A stretch of DNA of 64,000 nt. Source: Gammaproteobacteria bacterium. GTDB taxonomy: Bacteria > Pseudomonadota > Gammaproteobacteria > Xanthomonadales > SZUA-36. The position numbers and the translations under genes are program-made. Position 1 is the stretch's first letter. Every line of letters begins with the position of its first letter. Below the pieces are notes generated by a model, which did no database searches, was not told the origin of the DNA, and saw nothing but the letters and a program-made list of their open reading frames with translations. The stretch covers positions 1 to 64,000 of the forward strand of contig JAJFLA010000049.1 of the NCBI GenBank assembly GCA_021772935.1, in the 5' to 3' direction. This document shows positions 1-9,087 of the stretch, piece after piece.

Positions 1-1
1 T

Positions 2-271
2 AATGGGTTAATCAACGCACACGATGCGGTGCAGACCGTGACAGATTCTGGTGTCGGTTGTAGCCCTTCTCTTGATTTGCATGATCAGACCATTACCGGC
101 AGCCAGTACTTCAGAGCCTGTGATGAGATCACCGCTGGTACAGAATTCACCGTTGCCGCTGGTGCAGCGTTATTGCTGGAAGCGGGCAGTACTGGTCATA
201 TCATTTTGGAACCTGGCTTCGTTGTGGGTCTGGGTGCTACATTTGTCGCTACAATTCCAGGCGATTTTTAA
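2..271 (+). CDS. C-terminal end of a 3-coathanger stack domain protein (5' truncated)
   Basis: The reading frame is open from the left edge of the window, so this is the tail of a larger protein. A GTG at 29 is in frame but nothing suggests it is the true start. The visible 89 residues carry the pattern of the 3-coathanger stack beta-repeat: a paired-Cys segment with FRACDEITAG, then FTVAAGAALLLEAG and IILEPGFVVGLGA. This domain is usually found at the C terminus of large secreted bacterial proteins. The next gene starts 36 bases downstream on the same strand and also encodes an exported protein, so the two may be cotranscribed. The function of the whole protein cannot be judged from this fragment. 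Confidence 0.6.
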   Translation, partial: NGLINAHDAVQTVTDSGVGCSPSLDLHDQTITGSQYFRACDEITAGTEFTVAAGAALLLEAGSTGHIILEPGFVVGLGATFVATIPGDF

Positions 272-307
272 AGTGAGTATGGCTAAAACAACATGGGAGA
301 TAAAGCA

Positions 308-1159
308 ATGACTAATAAGAGCTTGATTAACTGGATAGTGACTGGTGTTACCCTGGTTTTTTCAATAAGTGTTAGTGCTCAGCTACAAGTAGTTGCCTCA
401 GGGAACATTGGGATGGGTACAGCCAGCCCAACTGAAAGTCTGCACGTGCAGCGCAGCGATGGTAGCGCCCGAATACTAGTCGAAGAGTTGCACGCAACCC
501 CACAAGATCGCCAATTGTTTAAGATAAAAAGTATTGGCAATACAAAGTTCAGTGTTGAAAATACAGGTGCAGGAGTCGACTGGGCATTTGCTAACCCCGG
601 TACGGGTTTCCGCTTATCTCGCCAGGGTTCCGGGGTCGTGGAAATGGAAATCTTCAACAATGGCAATATGCTTCTTGCAGGGGCCTTGACACAAAATTCA
701 GATATTAATGCGAAGACTGCAATTGCTGGTGTTGATACCGGAGAGATTCTGAACCTTGTGACCCGTTTACCAATGAACAAGTGGGAATACAAGGATGCCC
801 GTGGCGAGGCGCATATTGGACCGATGGCACAGGATTTTTATGCTGCTTTTGGCCTGGGCGCTACGGATACGGGGATATCGAGCATTGATACCGCAGGTGT
901 GGCACTGGCAGCGATACAGGCGCTAGCTGAAAAAAATGAGTTACTTGAGCTGAAGAATCAATCCCTGCTGGTATCTATGCAACAACTGCAAAGTGGAAAC
1001 AAGGAACTCCAACGTGAGAACAAGGCGTTGTTGAATAGTCAAGCTCAATTGCTAAACAACCAGCAACAGCTGTCTGCAGCTTATACTGACCTCAAAGTCA
1101 TGGTCATTGACTTGCAAGTGCAGGCTTATTCAAAGGGTTTGTTAACCAATCTGGATTAG
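308..1159 (+). CDS. Secreted peptidase S74 (intramolecular chaperone) domain protein, 283 aa
   Basis: The start is placed at ATG 308, not at the in-frame ATG 293, because GGAG at 296-299 gives an 8-base spacing and the next residues form a signal peptide ending SVSA/Q. The C-terminal half has the S74 intramolecular chaperone pattern: NSDINAK (the Ser and Lys expected of the self-cleaving dyad), then KWEYKD, HIGPMAQDFYAAF and a long coiled coil rich in Leu, Gln and Asn. In phage tailspikes this domain trimerises the protein and then cuts itself off; here the substrate would be a short exported beta-rich stem. The S74 part is nearly identical in DNA to that of the gene at 2018-3334, which indicates recent duplication or gene conversion. 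Function is otherwise unknown. Confidence 0.75.
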   Translation: MTNKSLINWIVTGVTLVFSISVSAQLQVVASGNIGMGTASPTESLHVQRSDGSARILVEELHATPQDRQLFKIKSIGNTKFSVENTGAGVDWAFANPGTGFRLSRQGSGVVEMEIFNNGNMLLAGALTQNSDINAKTAIAGVDTGEILNLVTRLPMNKWEYKDARGEAHIGPMAQDFYAAFGLGATDTGISSIDTAGVALAAIQALAEKNELLELKNQSLLVSMQQLQSGNKELQRENKALLNSQAQLLNNQQQLSAAYTDLKVMVIDLQVQAYSKGLLTNLD

Positions 1160-1179
1160 TTTTCTGGAACAGTGTTGCA

Positions 1180-1207
1180 CTGACGGCAGTACTGTCAGAT
1201 ATTTTTG
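1180..1207 (+). terminator. Probable rho-independent terminator after the first S74 gene
   Basis: A 7-bp stem (CTGACGG pairing with CTGTCAG through one G-T pair) and a 5-base loop span 1180-1198, followed by ATATTTTTG. It starts 20 bases after the stop codon at 1159. Confidence 0.55.
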
Positions 1208-1243
1208 TGGACATGAGACGAGCACCTCGTCTCGTCTCCACAA
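1205..1243. repeat. Nested inverted repeat (long hairpin)
   Basis: Outer arms TTGTGG (1205-1210) and CCACAA (1238-1243) enclose inner arms GAGACGAG (1215-1222) and CTCGTCTC (1226-1233) with a 3-base loop. It directly follows the first hairpin, so it may be a second terminator or an mRNA-stabilising structure. Confidence 0.5.
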
Positions 1244-1562
1244 GTTATTCCCTCCGACGTATCAAACCACTTTACGTATTGCCTCCAACATAAGTTGTGA
1301 GCGCTATTTTGGCACAAATTAGGACTGACGGAGATCGGCTCGGTTGCCGATAATTTGCGTTACAAATTAGCCATCGAACCATGATTGAACCTAAGTATAC
1401 AAGTATGCTATTTTAAAAAAACAACGATGATGTGTGCATAGAAATAACACACCAACGTCAGGAATTTTATTAAGAGTTTGTAATAACAGGTTATTTATCA
1501 TACCTGTCAATGGTTGTGATCTTTGCTGTGTAAATTGTTTTGAACTGATGAAGGTTTTAATT
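1244..1562. other. Intergenic region before the first cassette
   Basis: About 320 bases with no supported gene. The stretch from 1400 on is AT-rich and probably holds the promoter of the gene at 1563. An open frame runs in from 1434, but its first 43 codons do not resemble the paralogue at 9088 and precede a better ribosome-binding site. Confidence 0.5.
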
Positions 1563-2021
1563 ATGAACCGTGTAATGTCTTTACTGTTTTCCATGGTGAT
1601 TGCCATGAGTGCTAATGCAAAAGGTCTTGAGGGTAACGCTACGATTGAGGCAACCACCTATGCTGATGGTGTTTTGTTTCAAGTCGATAAAAGTGAGACT
1701 AATTTGCAGCTAAATATTTCAGGCCCAACTCAAGCCTACTCGCAGAGATACTCTGACGGCGATTCCATTTTTCTGGGTATACAGCAGGCCGATGGTCAGG
1801 TGTGGGCCGACGGCTTGTACAAGTATGAAGTTTGGCCCGTACCCGCAGTTTCGATTTCTCGGGAAGAGAGTTCAAAAATGCCGGACCGGAATAGCTTGGT
1901 GCATAAGTCCAGACCACCTGTTTTTGCCTTGAGTGGCAACTTCCGAATCAGTAATGGCATGGTGGTTGACCCTGACCTTGGAGAGTCTGACAGTCTGGTA
2001 TCAGTGGAGGCTTTACAATGA
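1563..2021 (+). CDS. Small secreted protein of unknown function, cassette copy 1 (152 aa)
   Basis: The start at ATG 1563 is supported by AAGG at 1551-1554 and by alignment with the paralogue at 9088, which begins the same way (MNR). A signal peptide ends SANAKG. The mature part is a roughly 130-residue domain with the pattern TYADGVLFQV, LQLNISGP, LYKYE and SREESS, then a low-complexity tail ending in VVDPDL. I do not recognise the family. Its stop codon overlaps the start of the S74 gene at 2018 by four bases (ATGA), and the same pair with the same overlap recurs at 9088-10799, so the two proteins are probably made in fixed ratio and act together, for example as a partner or export factor of the S74 protein (inference). 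Confidence 0.7.
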   Translation: MNRVMSLLFSMVIAMSANAKGLEGNATIEATTYADGVLFQVDKSETNLQLNISGPTQAYSQRYSDGDSIFLGIQQADGQVWADGLYKYEVWPVPAVSISREESSKMPDRNSLVHKSRPPVFALSGNFRISNGMVVDPDLGESDSLVSVEALQ

Positions 2022-3334
2022 AAAGTATTCTTACAACAGCAATTGGTGTGTTCCTATTAATTCTGTCGTTGAGCGCAGAGGCAGTATTTTTTCACACTAC
2101 TAACGGCTCTATAGATGGTAGTTTATGTATTGGTTTCGATTGTATTGAAACCGAGTCCTTTGGGTTTGATACCCTCAAGATAAAAGAGAACAACCTTAGA
2201 ATTCTATTCGATGACACGAGCAATTCGGCTTCTTTCCCCCAAAATGACTGGCGGATTCTGATAAATGATTCTACCAATGGTGGTGCGGCCTATTTTGCGG
2301 TCGAAGATAGCACTGCAGCCAGAGTCCCTTTCAAAATAGAGGCTGGGGCTATTGCTAATGCACTTTATGTTGATTCCCAAGGTGACATAGGGATTGGAAC
2401 ATCGACGCCTGTCGTTGAGTTACATGCGGTCGATGGAAATACTCCGACGCTGAGGCTGGAACAAAACGGTAGTTCCGGCTTTACGCCACAAACCTGGGAT
2501 ATTGCCGGTAACGAGACCAATTTCTTTATTCGTGATGTCACTAATGGTTCTACATTGCCATTTAGAATAAGACCCAATGCACCGACCGATTCACTCGAAA
2601 TTTTAGCAAATGGTGATGTTGGAATGGGAATAGTGAGCACAACATCACAGGCATCGTTACATGTACGACGTACAGATGGTACTGCGAAAGTTTTCGTGGA
2701 AGAGACGAACGCGGCTCTTGTGGACCGTGTATTATTTAAATTGAGCAGTGTCAGCAACCCAAAATTTAGTGTCGAAAACACAGGTGCAGGAGTCGACTGG
2801 GCATTTGCCAACCCCGGTACCGGTTTCCGTTTATCCCGCCAGGGTTCCGGTGTGGTGGAAATGGAAGTTTTCAACAATGGCAATATGCTTCTTGCAGGGG
2901 CCTTGACACAAAATTCTGATATTAATGCGAAGACTGCAATTACTGGTGTTGATACCAGTGAAATTCTGAATCTTGTGACCCGTTTGCCAATGAATAAGTG
3001 GGAATACAAGGATGCCCGTGGCGAGGCGCATATTGGACCGATGGCACAGGATTTTTATGCTGCCTTTGGCCTGGGCGCTACGGATACGGGGATATCGAGT
3101 ATTGATACCGCAGGCGTGGCACTAGCCGCCATACAAGCGTTGGCTGAGAAGAGTGATTTGCTTGAGACAAAAAACCTCTCGTTGCAAGCTTCTATCGTAC
3201 AACTTCAACGTGAAAACCAGACTTTGTTAAGTAACCAACAAAAGCAGGCAACTGCTTATACTAACCTGAAGGCCATGGTTTTGGACTTGCAGATGCAGAG
3301 TCAATCAAAGAGCTTGTTGACCAGCCTTGATTAG
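2018..3334 (+). CDS. Secreted peptidase S74 domain protein, cassette copy 1 (438 aa)
   Basis: It is translationally coupled to the preceding gene by ATGA. A signal peptide (MKSILTTAIGVFLLILSLSAEA) is followed by two repeated beta-rich modules with RIKENN-like and GSSGFTPQTWDIAG segments. The C-terminal S74 domain has NSDINAK, KWEYKD and HIGPMAQDFYAAF, and ends in a coiled coil. This architecture suits a trimeric exported fibre whose chaperone is removed after folding. The middle part matches the paralogue at 9555 at protein level, whereas the C-terminal part matches the gene at 308 almost base for base, so the gene appears to be a mosaic of the two. Confidence 0.75.
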   Translation: MKSILTTAIGVFLLILSLSAEAVFFHTTNGSIDGSLCIGFDCIETESFGFDTLKIKENNLRILFDDTSNSASFPQNDWRILINDSTNGGAAYFAVEDSTAARVPFKIEAGAIANALYVDSQGDIGIGTSTPVVELHAVDGNTPTLRLEQNGSSGFTPQTWDIAGNETNFFIRDVTNGSTLPFRIRPNAPTDSLEILANGDVGMGIVSTTSQASLHVRRTDGTAKVFVEETNAALVDRVLFKLSSVSNPKFSVENTGAGVDWAFANPGTGFRLSRQGSGVVEMEVFNNGNMLLAGALTQNSDINAKTAITGVDTSEILNLVTRLPMNKWEYKDARGEAHIGPMAQDFYAAFGLGATDTGISSIDTAGVALAAIQALAEKSDLLETKNLSLQASIVQLQRENQTLLSNQQKQATAYTNLKAMVLDLQMQSQSKSLLTSLD

Positions 3335-3364
3335 CTTGTTGAACAAAATGTGATAGCGATAATT

Positions 3365-3398
3365 TGATCGTAGGGAATATACTTATTCCCTACGATCA
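3365..3398. terminator. Strong inverted repeat, likely terminator
   Basis: A perfect 15-bp stem (arms 3365-3379 and 3384-3398, core GATCGTAGGG) with a 4-base loop lies 31 bases after the S74 gene. Only a short T-containing stretch follows, so it may work as a stem-only terminator or protect the mRNA end. Confidence 0.6.
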
Positions 3399-3504
3399 TG
3401 TTCTTTGATCCTGTCTGGCTTCCGCTGCCAATCTCGATCCCACGTGCCTTTCTGATAATATCTCTGATTACACAGACTGATGTACATCCAGGGATCAAAA
3501 ATCT

Positions 3505-6500
3505 ATGAAAAAATTGATACTTCTGATCATTGTTGTCAGTTTTAATTTATCCGCCGAGTGTCAAAGTTCCAAACCCGGCGTCCTGGATATGATCCTCGCT
3601 GATATTGAAGGTTTGGAAGGTGATAAAGACCCCAAGTGTTACGCCAGCGCCTCCAGACTAGAAGACTTCATGTATGGTACGCCACTTTCTGATCAGGCTC
3701 GGTATCAGAAAAACAAACTGCAGAAACGCCTGGCAAATATTGTCTGGAGAAACTCGGATGGTGGTTCGAATAATATAAGCACAGATAACATCAACAATGC
3801 GTTCGCCGAAATAATTTCATTTGCAAGTCAAGGGGATGGTTCTCATGTGCTCACTTTTCCTAATCAAGCCCAAATAAGCATCAGGCCAACCGACATCAGG
3901 CAGTACGGCAACGTGGCGTATTCACTGCGGGCGATTCTTGCGGTGCAGCAGGACTCCATGCTGAACTCCAGCGAAGAACCTTTACCGCCGCTCTCCTCAG
4001 AAGCACTTGAAATGCTTAAACAAAAACTTGATTTGGCCACGCTGGCATTACTGCAGGAAGCAGATGTATATGCAAGGGCACATGACGAATATGAAATCAC
4101 ATTACAAAACATCAACCGCGCCTGGCTGGCTTTGTTTAAAGTAGCGAACAAAGAGACCATTGATTCCGAGAAACCCATTGTTGCTTTCAGTCAATCCAAG
4201 CCACCGTTGTTGGTGAAAATTATCCAACAAAAAGTATCCTCCTACGCACAGTACAATCAGGTTTCTAACCAACTGTTTGTACGCAATATGCAAGTCTATT
4301 TTGCGCGCCTTAGCTGGCCCATTGATAAGCTACAAGCGGAGACTTTCAGGCGAGGTTTTATTGATGCACTGGTCGGATATGCGATCGAGATGTACACAGG
4401 TGCTGTGAAGATAGCAGCAGCCAACAATAAAACGGTGATTCAGGAAGAGCATGTGGCTCGCTTCATTGAGCACTTCACGCCATTCAAGGTCAATGAATAC
4501 GAAGACATTGTTTATTTCCCGAATCTCCCAAGCGGTAAACTAAGTATAGAGTCATATGACCTGGATGCATTCAGGGACAGTGGTGTGCACTGGGTATATC
4601 TTGGTTATGCGCTGGATAATCCTGAAATAACCCAATTCCTGGATGTAGACCCGTTTGCAGCCGAATTACTGGCCGAGAATGTCGCTCAGTTTGGTGTGTT
4701 ATTGTTGCGAGAAGCGGGCTTGGCAGGTGTGGAAACCGGACAGGAAAGGCTTTCTGTTGATTTGCTCACGGTCGCAGTACAACGAATTCAGAAAAAGATC
4801 AATACAACACTTTCAGGTACGTCCGGTTCAGAGGTCAAACAGGAAGCATTGCACTCGGCAGAACCCTCTGACAGGGCACAGTTAAAACCCTTTACAACCT
4901 GGTTCAGGGATATAACGGCCAGTACCGGCATTAATGCCATGCACCGTTCTTCAGACTGGTTAAGCCGGTTGTTGCGCAGTTATCTTCAGCGTGATGATGA
5001 TACTGGCATCATTACTATCCCCCCCGCTTTTGGTGGCGCAGGTGTCGCCGCAGGAGACATTAACAATGATGGCTTCCAGGATATTCTGTTGCTCAGCGGC
5101 CTGGGCAACAAGCTGTATATTAATGACACCAGGGGAAAGTTTGACGATGTGACCTCAAAGGCAGGTCTCGCCTACCTGCGACCCGTTGACAATCGCCCCG
5201 GTGAACCTCGGCAACCCTTGATTGCTGACCTCGATAATGATGGCTGGCAGGATATCGTCATTACCTATGTGGATGACAAGCATCGAGTGTATAAAAACAA
5301 GGGTGATGGCACTTTTACAGATATGACTGATAAGGCTGGCTTGGGTGGTCCGGGGCTGGTGGGTGGTCCGGCCACGGTGTTTGATTATGACAATGATGGT
5401 TTATTGGATATTTATATTGCCTATTTTGGTGATTATATCCATGGGGTTTTGCCGACCTTAAGCCGGGTTAATGGTAATGGCTTACCCAATAAACTGTTTA
5501 GAAATATGGGCGGCTTTCGCTTTGAAGAAACCCAGGCTGGTGTCGAGGACGCGGGTTGGGGTCAGGCAGTAGCTCATACCGATTTTAATATCGATAACTT
5601 GCAGGATTTGATTGTCGGTAATGATTTTGGTTCGAATGTTTACTACCAGAATATGGGTAACGGAAGATTTGCCGATGTGACTGAGGAGTTGGGGGTAGAC
5701 AAGCCTTCTTATACGATGAATATTGGCCTCGCAGATTTGAATGCCGATCAGGTTCCAGATATTTATATCTCCAATATCGTGACCATGAATAAAGATGAAA
5801 AATACGTTCTGCCCAATGAAGATACACAGATGAAGTTCAATCTTGAAAAGCTGGCAAAATTACGTGTAGTGGAAGCAAATGATTTATTCATCTCATCACG
5901 TTCGATTGATGACAAGGTGACCTATACACTCAACCGACAACTCGTTGGGCGGGGTTACAATTCCACCGGGTGGTCGTGGGGAGCCAGTTTCTTTGATGCG
6001 GATAAAGATGGGGATGATGATCTGTACGTATTAAATGGTATGAATGAATTTAACCTGTACAGCAGTAAAAATTCATACGCGGAACCCGGCCAAATAGCGC
6101 AAGAAAACAAGTATCTGCCCGTAGATACAAAAGAGAGTAATGTGTTTTTTGTCAATGCTGATGGCAAGCTGAACAATGTCTCAGAGCAAAGTGGGTTGAG
6201 CTTGCTTGGTAACTCGCGTAGTGCCGCCTATCTTGACTACGATAATGATGGTGATCTGGATATTGTTCTCAATAATTACCACCAACAGGCCCATTTTTAT
6301 CAAAATGTGGCCGAGCGATTACCGAACAACTGGATGAAACTGCGGTTGAGGGGCGACCCGTCCCGGCGGGTCAACCGTGACGCCATCGGCGCCAAAGTCA
6401 TTATCAGTTTGCCTAACGGTGAAAAAATATGGCGAGAGATTCATGGCAGTGGCGCGTATTTGACGGTTCACCCAAAAACCGTCCATGTGGGCTTGGGTGA

Positions 6501-6615
6501 TCTGGACAGGGCCGATGTGGAAATCACCTGGCCAAACGGCGAACGTCAAAACATCAAGAATCTTGCTGCCAATACGACCCACTTGATTGAAATGAGTGAT
6601 GCGCCCAGTAATTAA
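3505..6615 (+). CDS. Large secreted FG-GAP/VCBS repeat protein with ASPIC/UnbV C-terminal domain (1036 aa)
   Basis: A signal peptide (MKKLILLIIVVSFNLSAEC) is followed by about 470 helical residues of no family I recognise. Residues 500-930 then form a beta-propeller with at least seven calcium-binding loops of the DxDxDG type, such as DINNDGFQD, DLDNDGWQD, DYDNDGLLD and DADKDGDDD. The last 100 residues match the ASPIC/UnbV domain (GAKVIISLPNGE, GSGAYLTVHPK, VEITWPNGERQ), as in CRTAC1-like proteins. Such proteins are exported and often bind surfaces or glycans. The gene end overlaps the next start by about 20 bases, so the two are cotranscribed and may be coupled. Confidence 0.8.
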   Translation: MKKLILLIIVVSFNLSAECQSSKPGVLDMILADIEGLEGDKDPKCYASASRLEDFMYGTPLSDQARYQKNKLQKRLANIVWRNSDGGSNNISTDNINNAFAEIISFASQGDGSHVLTFPNQAQISIRPTDIRQYGNVAYSLRAILAVQQDSMLNSSEEPLPPLSSEALEMLKQKLDLATLALLQEADVYARAHDEYEITLQNINRAWLALFKVANKETIDSEKPIVAFSQSKPPLLVKIIQQKVSSYAQYNQVSNQLFVRNMQVYFARLSWPIDKLQAETFRRGFIDALVGYAIEMYTGAVKIAAANNKTVIQEEHVARFIEHFTPFKVNEYEDIVYFPNLPSGKLSIESYDLDAFRDSGVHWVYLGYALDNPEITQFLDVDPFAAELLAENVAQFGVLLLREAGLAGVETGQERLSVDLLTVAVQRIQKKINTTLSGTSGSEVKQEALHSAEPSDRAQLKPFTTWFRDITASTGINAMHRSSDWLSRLLRSYLQRDDDTGIITIPPAFGGAGVAAGDINNDGFQDILLLSGLGNKLYINDTRGKFDDVTSKAGLAYLRPVDNRPGEPRQPLIADLDNDGWQDIVITYVDDKHRVYKNKGDGTFTDMTDKAGLGGPGLVGGPATVFDYDNDGLLDIYIAYFGDYIHGVLPTLSRVNGNGLPNKLFRNMGGFRFEETQAGVEDAGWGQAVAHTDFNIDNLQDLIVGNDFGSNVYYQNMGNGRFADVTEELGVDKPSYTMNIGLADLNADQVPDIYISNIVTMNKDEKYVLPNEDTQMKFNLEKLAKLRVVEANDLFISSRSIDDKVTYTLNRQLVGRGYNSTGWSWGASFFDADKDGDDDLYVLNGMNEFNLYSSKNSYAEPGQIAQENKYLPVDTKESNVFFVNADGKLNNVSEQSGLSLLGNSRSAAYLDYDNDGDLDIVLNNYHQQAHFYQNVAERLPNNWMKLRLRGDPSRRVNRDAIGAKVIISLPNGEKIWREIHGSGAYLTVHPKTVHVGLGDLDRADVEITWPNGERQNIKNLAANTTHLIEMSDAPSN

Positions 6616-8779
6616 GCCAAAGCTTCTGTTGACGGTTGTGTTACTTGTGTTGTTGACAACACCGGCGAATGCCAGCCCGATTCTGCTGCCCGGAAGTACC
6701 CAAGCAATCGAGCGTAATTGGGATCAAAGATGGCGGCAAGGTTCTCAGCTTGTGCCTCAATATATCAATCGCCTGGTGCTGGCTGATTCTGCCTATCTTA
6801 AACAACACGCGGATAACCCAATCGACTGGTATCCGTGGGCTGAGGTAGCTTTCGAACGTGCACTCAAGGAAAACAAGCTGATTTTTCTATCCATCGGGTA
6901 CGCCAGTTGCCACTGGTGTCATGTGATGGAAACTGAAAGTTTTTCTGATACAGAAGTGGCAGTTGCGCTCAATCAGGCGTTTGTTTCAATCAAGGTCGAC
7001 CGGGAGCAACAGCCAGATATTGATGCGTATTACAACTTGGCTGTTGAGACCATTAAGGGCGAGAGTGGTTGGCCGATCACGATGGTGTTATTGCCTGATC
7101 GCAAGCCGGTACTTGCGGCAAATTACCTCAGTAAAACGCAACTGCTTACTGTTACTGCACGCCTCAACCGGCTTTGGCAAGACCAGCCTGAGGTGTTGAA
7201 GCAGAATGCCGATCTGTTGGCTGGGGAAATCGAACAGCGTTTGACCATCCGCAACAGCGGTGATAGCGCTTCCAAAAAACAATGGCTTGAGCAAGCCAGA
7301 CAAAAGCTGTTGTCCAGCATAGACCCATTGCATGGTGGTTTTGGAGTGCGCAATAAGTTTCCGAGCGAGTTGAAATTACAGTTTTTACTCAACCGATATA
7401 AATTTGAGCAAACAGCTGAATTAAAACAAACTTTAATTGATCAACTTAACGCTGTAATGAATAGCGGAATGAGTGATGTCATTTTTGGCGGTGTTTTCCG
7501 ATATACCACTGACAGGCAGATGACGCGGCCACATTTCGAAAAGATGCTTTATAACCAGGCATTGATTGTGAGTTTGTATACCGATGCGGCAGTCTGGCTT
7601 GAGAAGCCTGTATACCGCGAATACGCTGACTCAATCATCGATTTTGTAAAAAAATATATGCGTCTCCCCGGTGGGACTTATGCGGCTGCTATTGATGCCG
7701 ATCATGATGGTCGGGAAGGAGGTTTTTACCTGTGGGCGGAAAATGTCATGAATAATTTGCCATCGGCTATCAAGACCGTTGCCTATGCTGACAAGCTGTA
7801 CTACTTATATGGGTCATTGCCTATGACAGGGCAGGGTTCATGGCAATCAAATATGCAGCAAAAGCGTATGCAATTACCCGGCACTACAAGCCCCAGGGTC
7901 ATTGATAACCAAATCACGGCATGGAATGCACTGTGGCTTCTAGCCCTGTTGCAGGCGCAGGATTTGGATGCGGCCATTGATCTCGCAGATATTATTTGGA
8001 CAACGTCATGGTCAAAAGGGCAGCTGTTTCGGCTTGGTAACCAGCCAGGTTTTCTGGATGATTACAGTTATTTTTCCAATGCACTTTGGCAGCTTTACTT
8101 AAAAACTGAAGACTTCAAATGGAAGCGCAGGGCGCGGCTACTTGACAGCACGATTCTTAAGCTTTTCTATAAGGATGGTAGCCTTTCATATCGTAGTCGT
8201 GATGACCTGGATCAATATCCAATTGATCTGCATCAGGATAGTGAGCTACCAAGCCCGCTTGCGACGACCTTGAAATCATTTGCAAACCACCAGACTGAGC
8301 TGGGGTTTATCAAAGCCTATGAAAAACTGAAAGCGGGGAGCAATGCTGCTGTTGACAACCAGCCTGAATATTATTTAGCCCTGCTGCAGTTGGAGGACAA
8401 GGCTTATGCAGTTTCTGAAACTATTATCGCAAAAGGTAACGGTATGGTGTCATTGCGTTCAACGACTGTGGCTGGGCATTGGCAAGTCATTGTTAATCTT
8501 GATGATAATTGGCACATCAATGCCTCCAAGGTCACTGATAAACGTCTTATCGCTACTCGGGTGGAGGGAGTGGGTGACTTGAAGGTAAATTACCCTGCTG
8601 GCATCCCATTGATTGCTGATTTTTCTAAAGAAACGTTGAATGTTTATAGTGGGCGTGTGGTTATCGACATCACCGTAGCCATAGGGCAGCAACCATCTTC
8701 GTTGCAGATACTGCTTCAAGCGTGTAGTAAACACGTGTGCCTGCTGCCCGAAAAGGTACTGTTGCTCGGGTTACCATAG
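6596..8779 (+). CDS. YyaL/SPATA20-type thioredoxin-fold protein (DUF255) with DsbD-alpha-like C terminus, exported (727 aa)
   Basis: The start is GTG 6596 or, equally plausible, ATG 6599; both overlap the previous stop. A signal peptide ends TPANA. Residues 60-185 are the DUF255 thioredoxin-like domain with the hallmark NPIDWYPW and CHWCHVMETESF, where CHWC at 105-108 is the redox pair and not a haem site. A six-hairpin glycosidase-like middle follows (RPHFEKMLYNQA). Beyond the usual family end, residues 620-727 resemble the N-terminal domain of DsbD (DNWHIN, then LLQACSKHVCLLPEKVLL with two Cys). Most relatives are cytoplasmic and shorter; an exported version with a DsbD-like partner suggests periplasmic thiol chemistry, perhaps on the Cys-containing secreted proteins nearby (inference). 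Confidence 0.75.
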   Translation: MMRPVIKPKLLLTVVLLVLLTTPANASPILLPGSTQAIERNWDQRWRQGSQLVPQYINRLVLADSAYLKQHADNPIDWYPWAEVAFERALKENKLIFLSIGYASCHWCHVMETESFSDTEVAVALNQAFVSIKVDREQQPDIDAYYNLAVETIKGESGWPITMVLLPDRKPVLAANYLSKTQLLTVTARLNRLWQDQPEVLKQNADLLAGEIEQRLTIRNSGDSASKKQWLEQARQKLLSSIDPLHGGFGVRNKFPSELKLQFLLNRYKFEQTAELKQTLIDQLNAVMNSGMSDVIFGGVFRYTTDRQMTRPHFEKMLYNQALIVSLYTDAAVWLEKPVYREYADSIIDFVKKYMRLPGGTYAAAIDADHDGREGGFYLWAENVMNNLPSAIKTVAYADKLYYLYGSLPMTGQGSWQSNMQQKRMQLPGTTSPRVIDNQITAWNALWLLALLQAQDLDAAIDLADIIWTTSWSKGQLFRLGNQPGFLDDYSYFSNALWQLYLKTEDFKWKRRARLLDSTILKLFYKDGSLSYRSRDDLDQYPIDLHQDSELPSPLATTLKSFANHQTELGFIKAYEKLKAGSNAAVDNQPEYYLALLQLEDKAYAVSETIIAKGNGMVSLRSTTVAGHWQVIVNLDDNWHINASKVTDKRLIATRVEGVGDLKVNYPAGIPLIADFSKETLNVYSGRVVIDITVAIGQQPSSLQILLQACSKHVCLLPEKVLLLGLP

Positions 8780-9087
8780 GGCTGATCAGTTTGATCATCG
8801 GGAGCCATTGTTTGGAGCGACGAATTTACTCGATGTGAAACCAGCACCGTCAGAGCCGACAAACCCGTACTTCCAATGGCGAATTCGCTTACAAAAAAGC
8901 GCACCTAGCGATGTCACCGTCAGGTGCGTCAAGTTGTGGCACTGTTCTGAATATGTTATTTTTGACAGTGAGCGGGGCGCTCATATTAAAGCCATCATTT
9001 ATGTCTATTGATTATCTATTGGACCAAATGATGTCGATAGAAAATATATGATGTTCTTAAACTTGTAAAAAAACGTGGGCTAAAATC
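8780..9087. other. Intergenic region before cassette copy 2
   Basis: About 308 bases. A 67-codon frame at 8808-9011 has no ribosome-binding site and no recognisable content, so I do not call it. The last 90 bases are AT-rich and probably hold the promoter of the gene at 9088. Confidence 0.5.

Noticed and set aside
3474-3490. TGATGTACATC near 3480 and again near 11660 as FNR sites
   Set aside because: The outer T and A positions do not match on both sides, and the genes downstream are not respiratory.
6900-6930. CHWCH in the YyaL-type protein as a haem site
   Set aside because: It is the conserved redox motif of the DUF255 thioredoxin fold; the context is not that of a cytochrome.
8808-9011. 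67-codon frame before cassette copy 2
   Set aside because: No start signal and no similarity to anything I know; likely chance.
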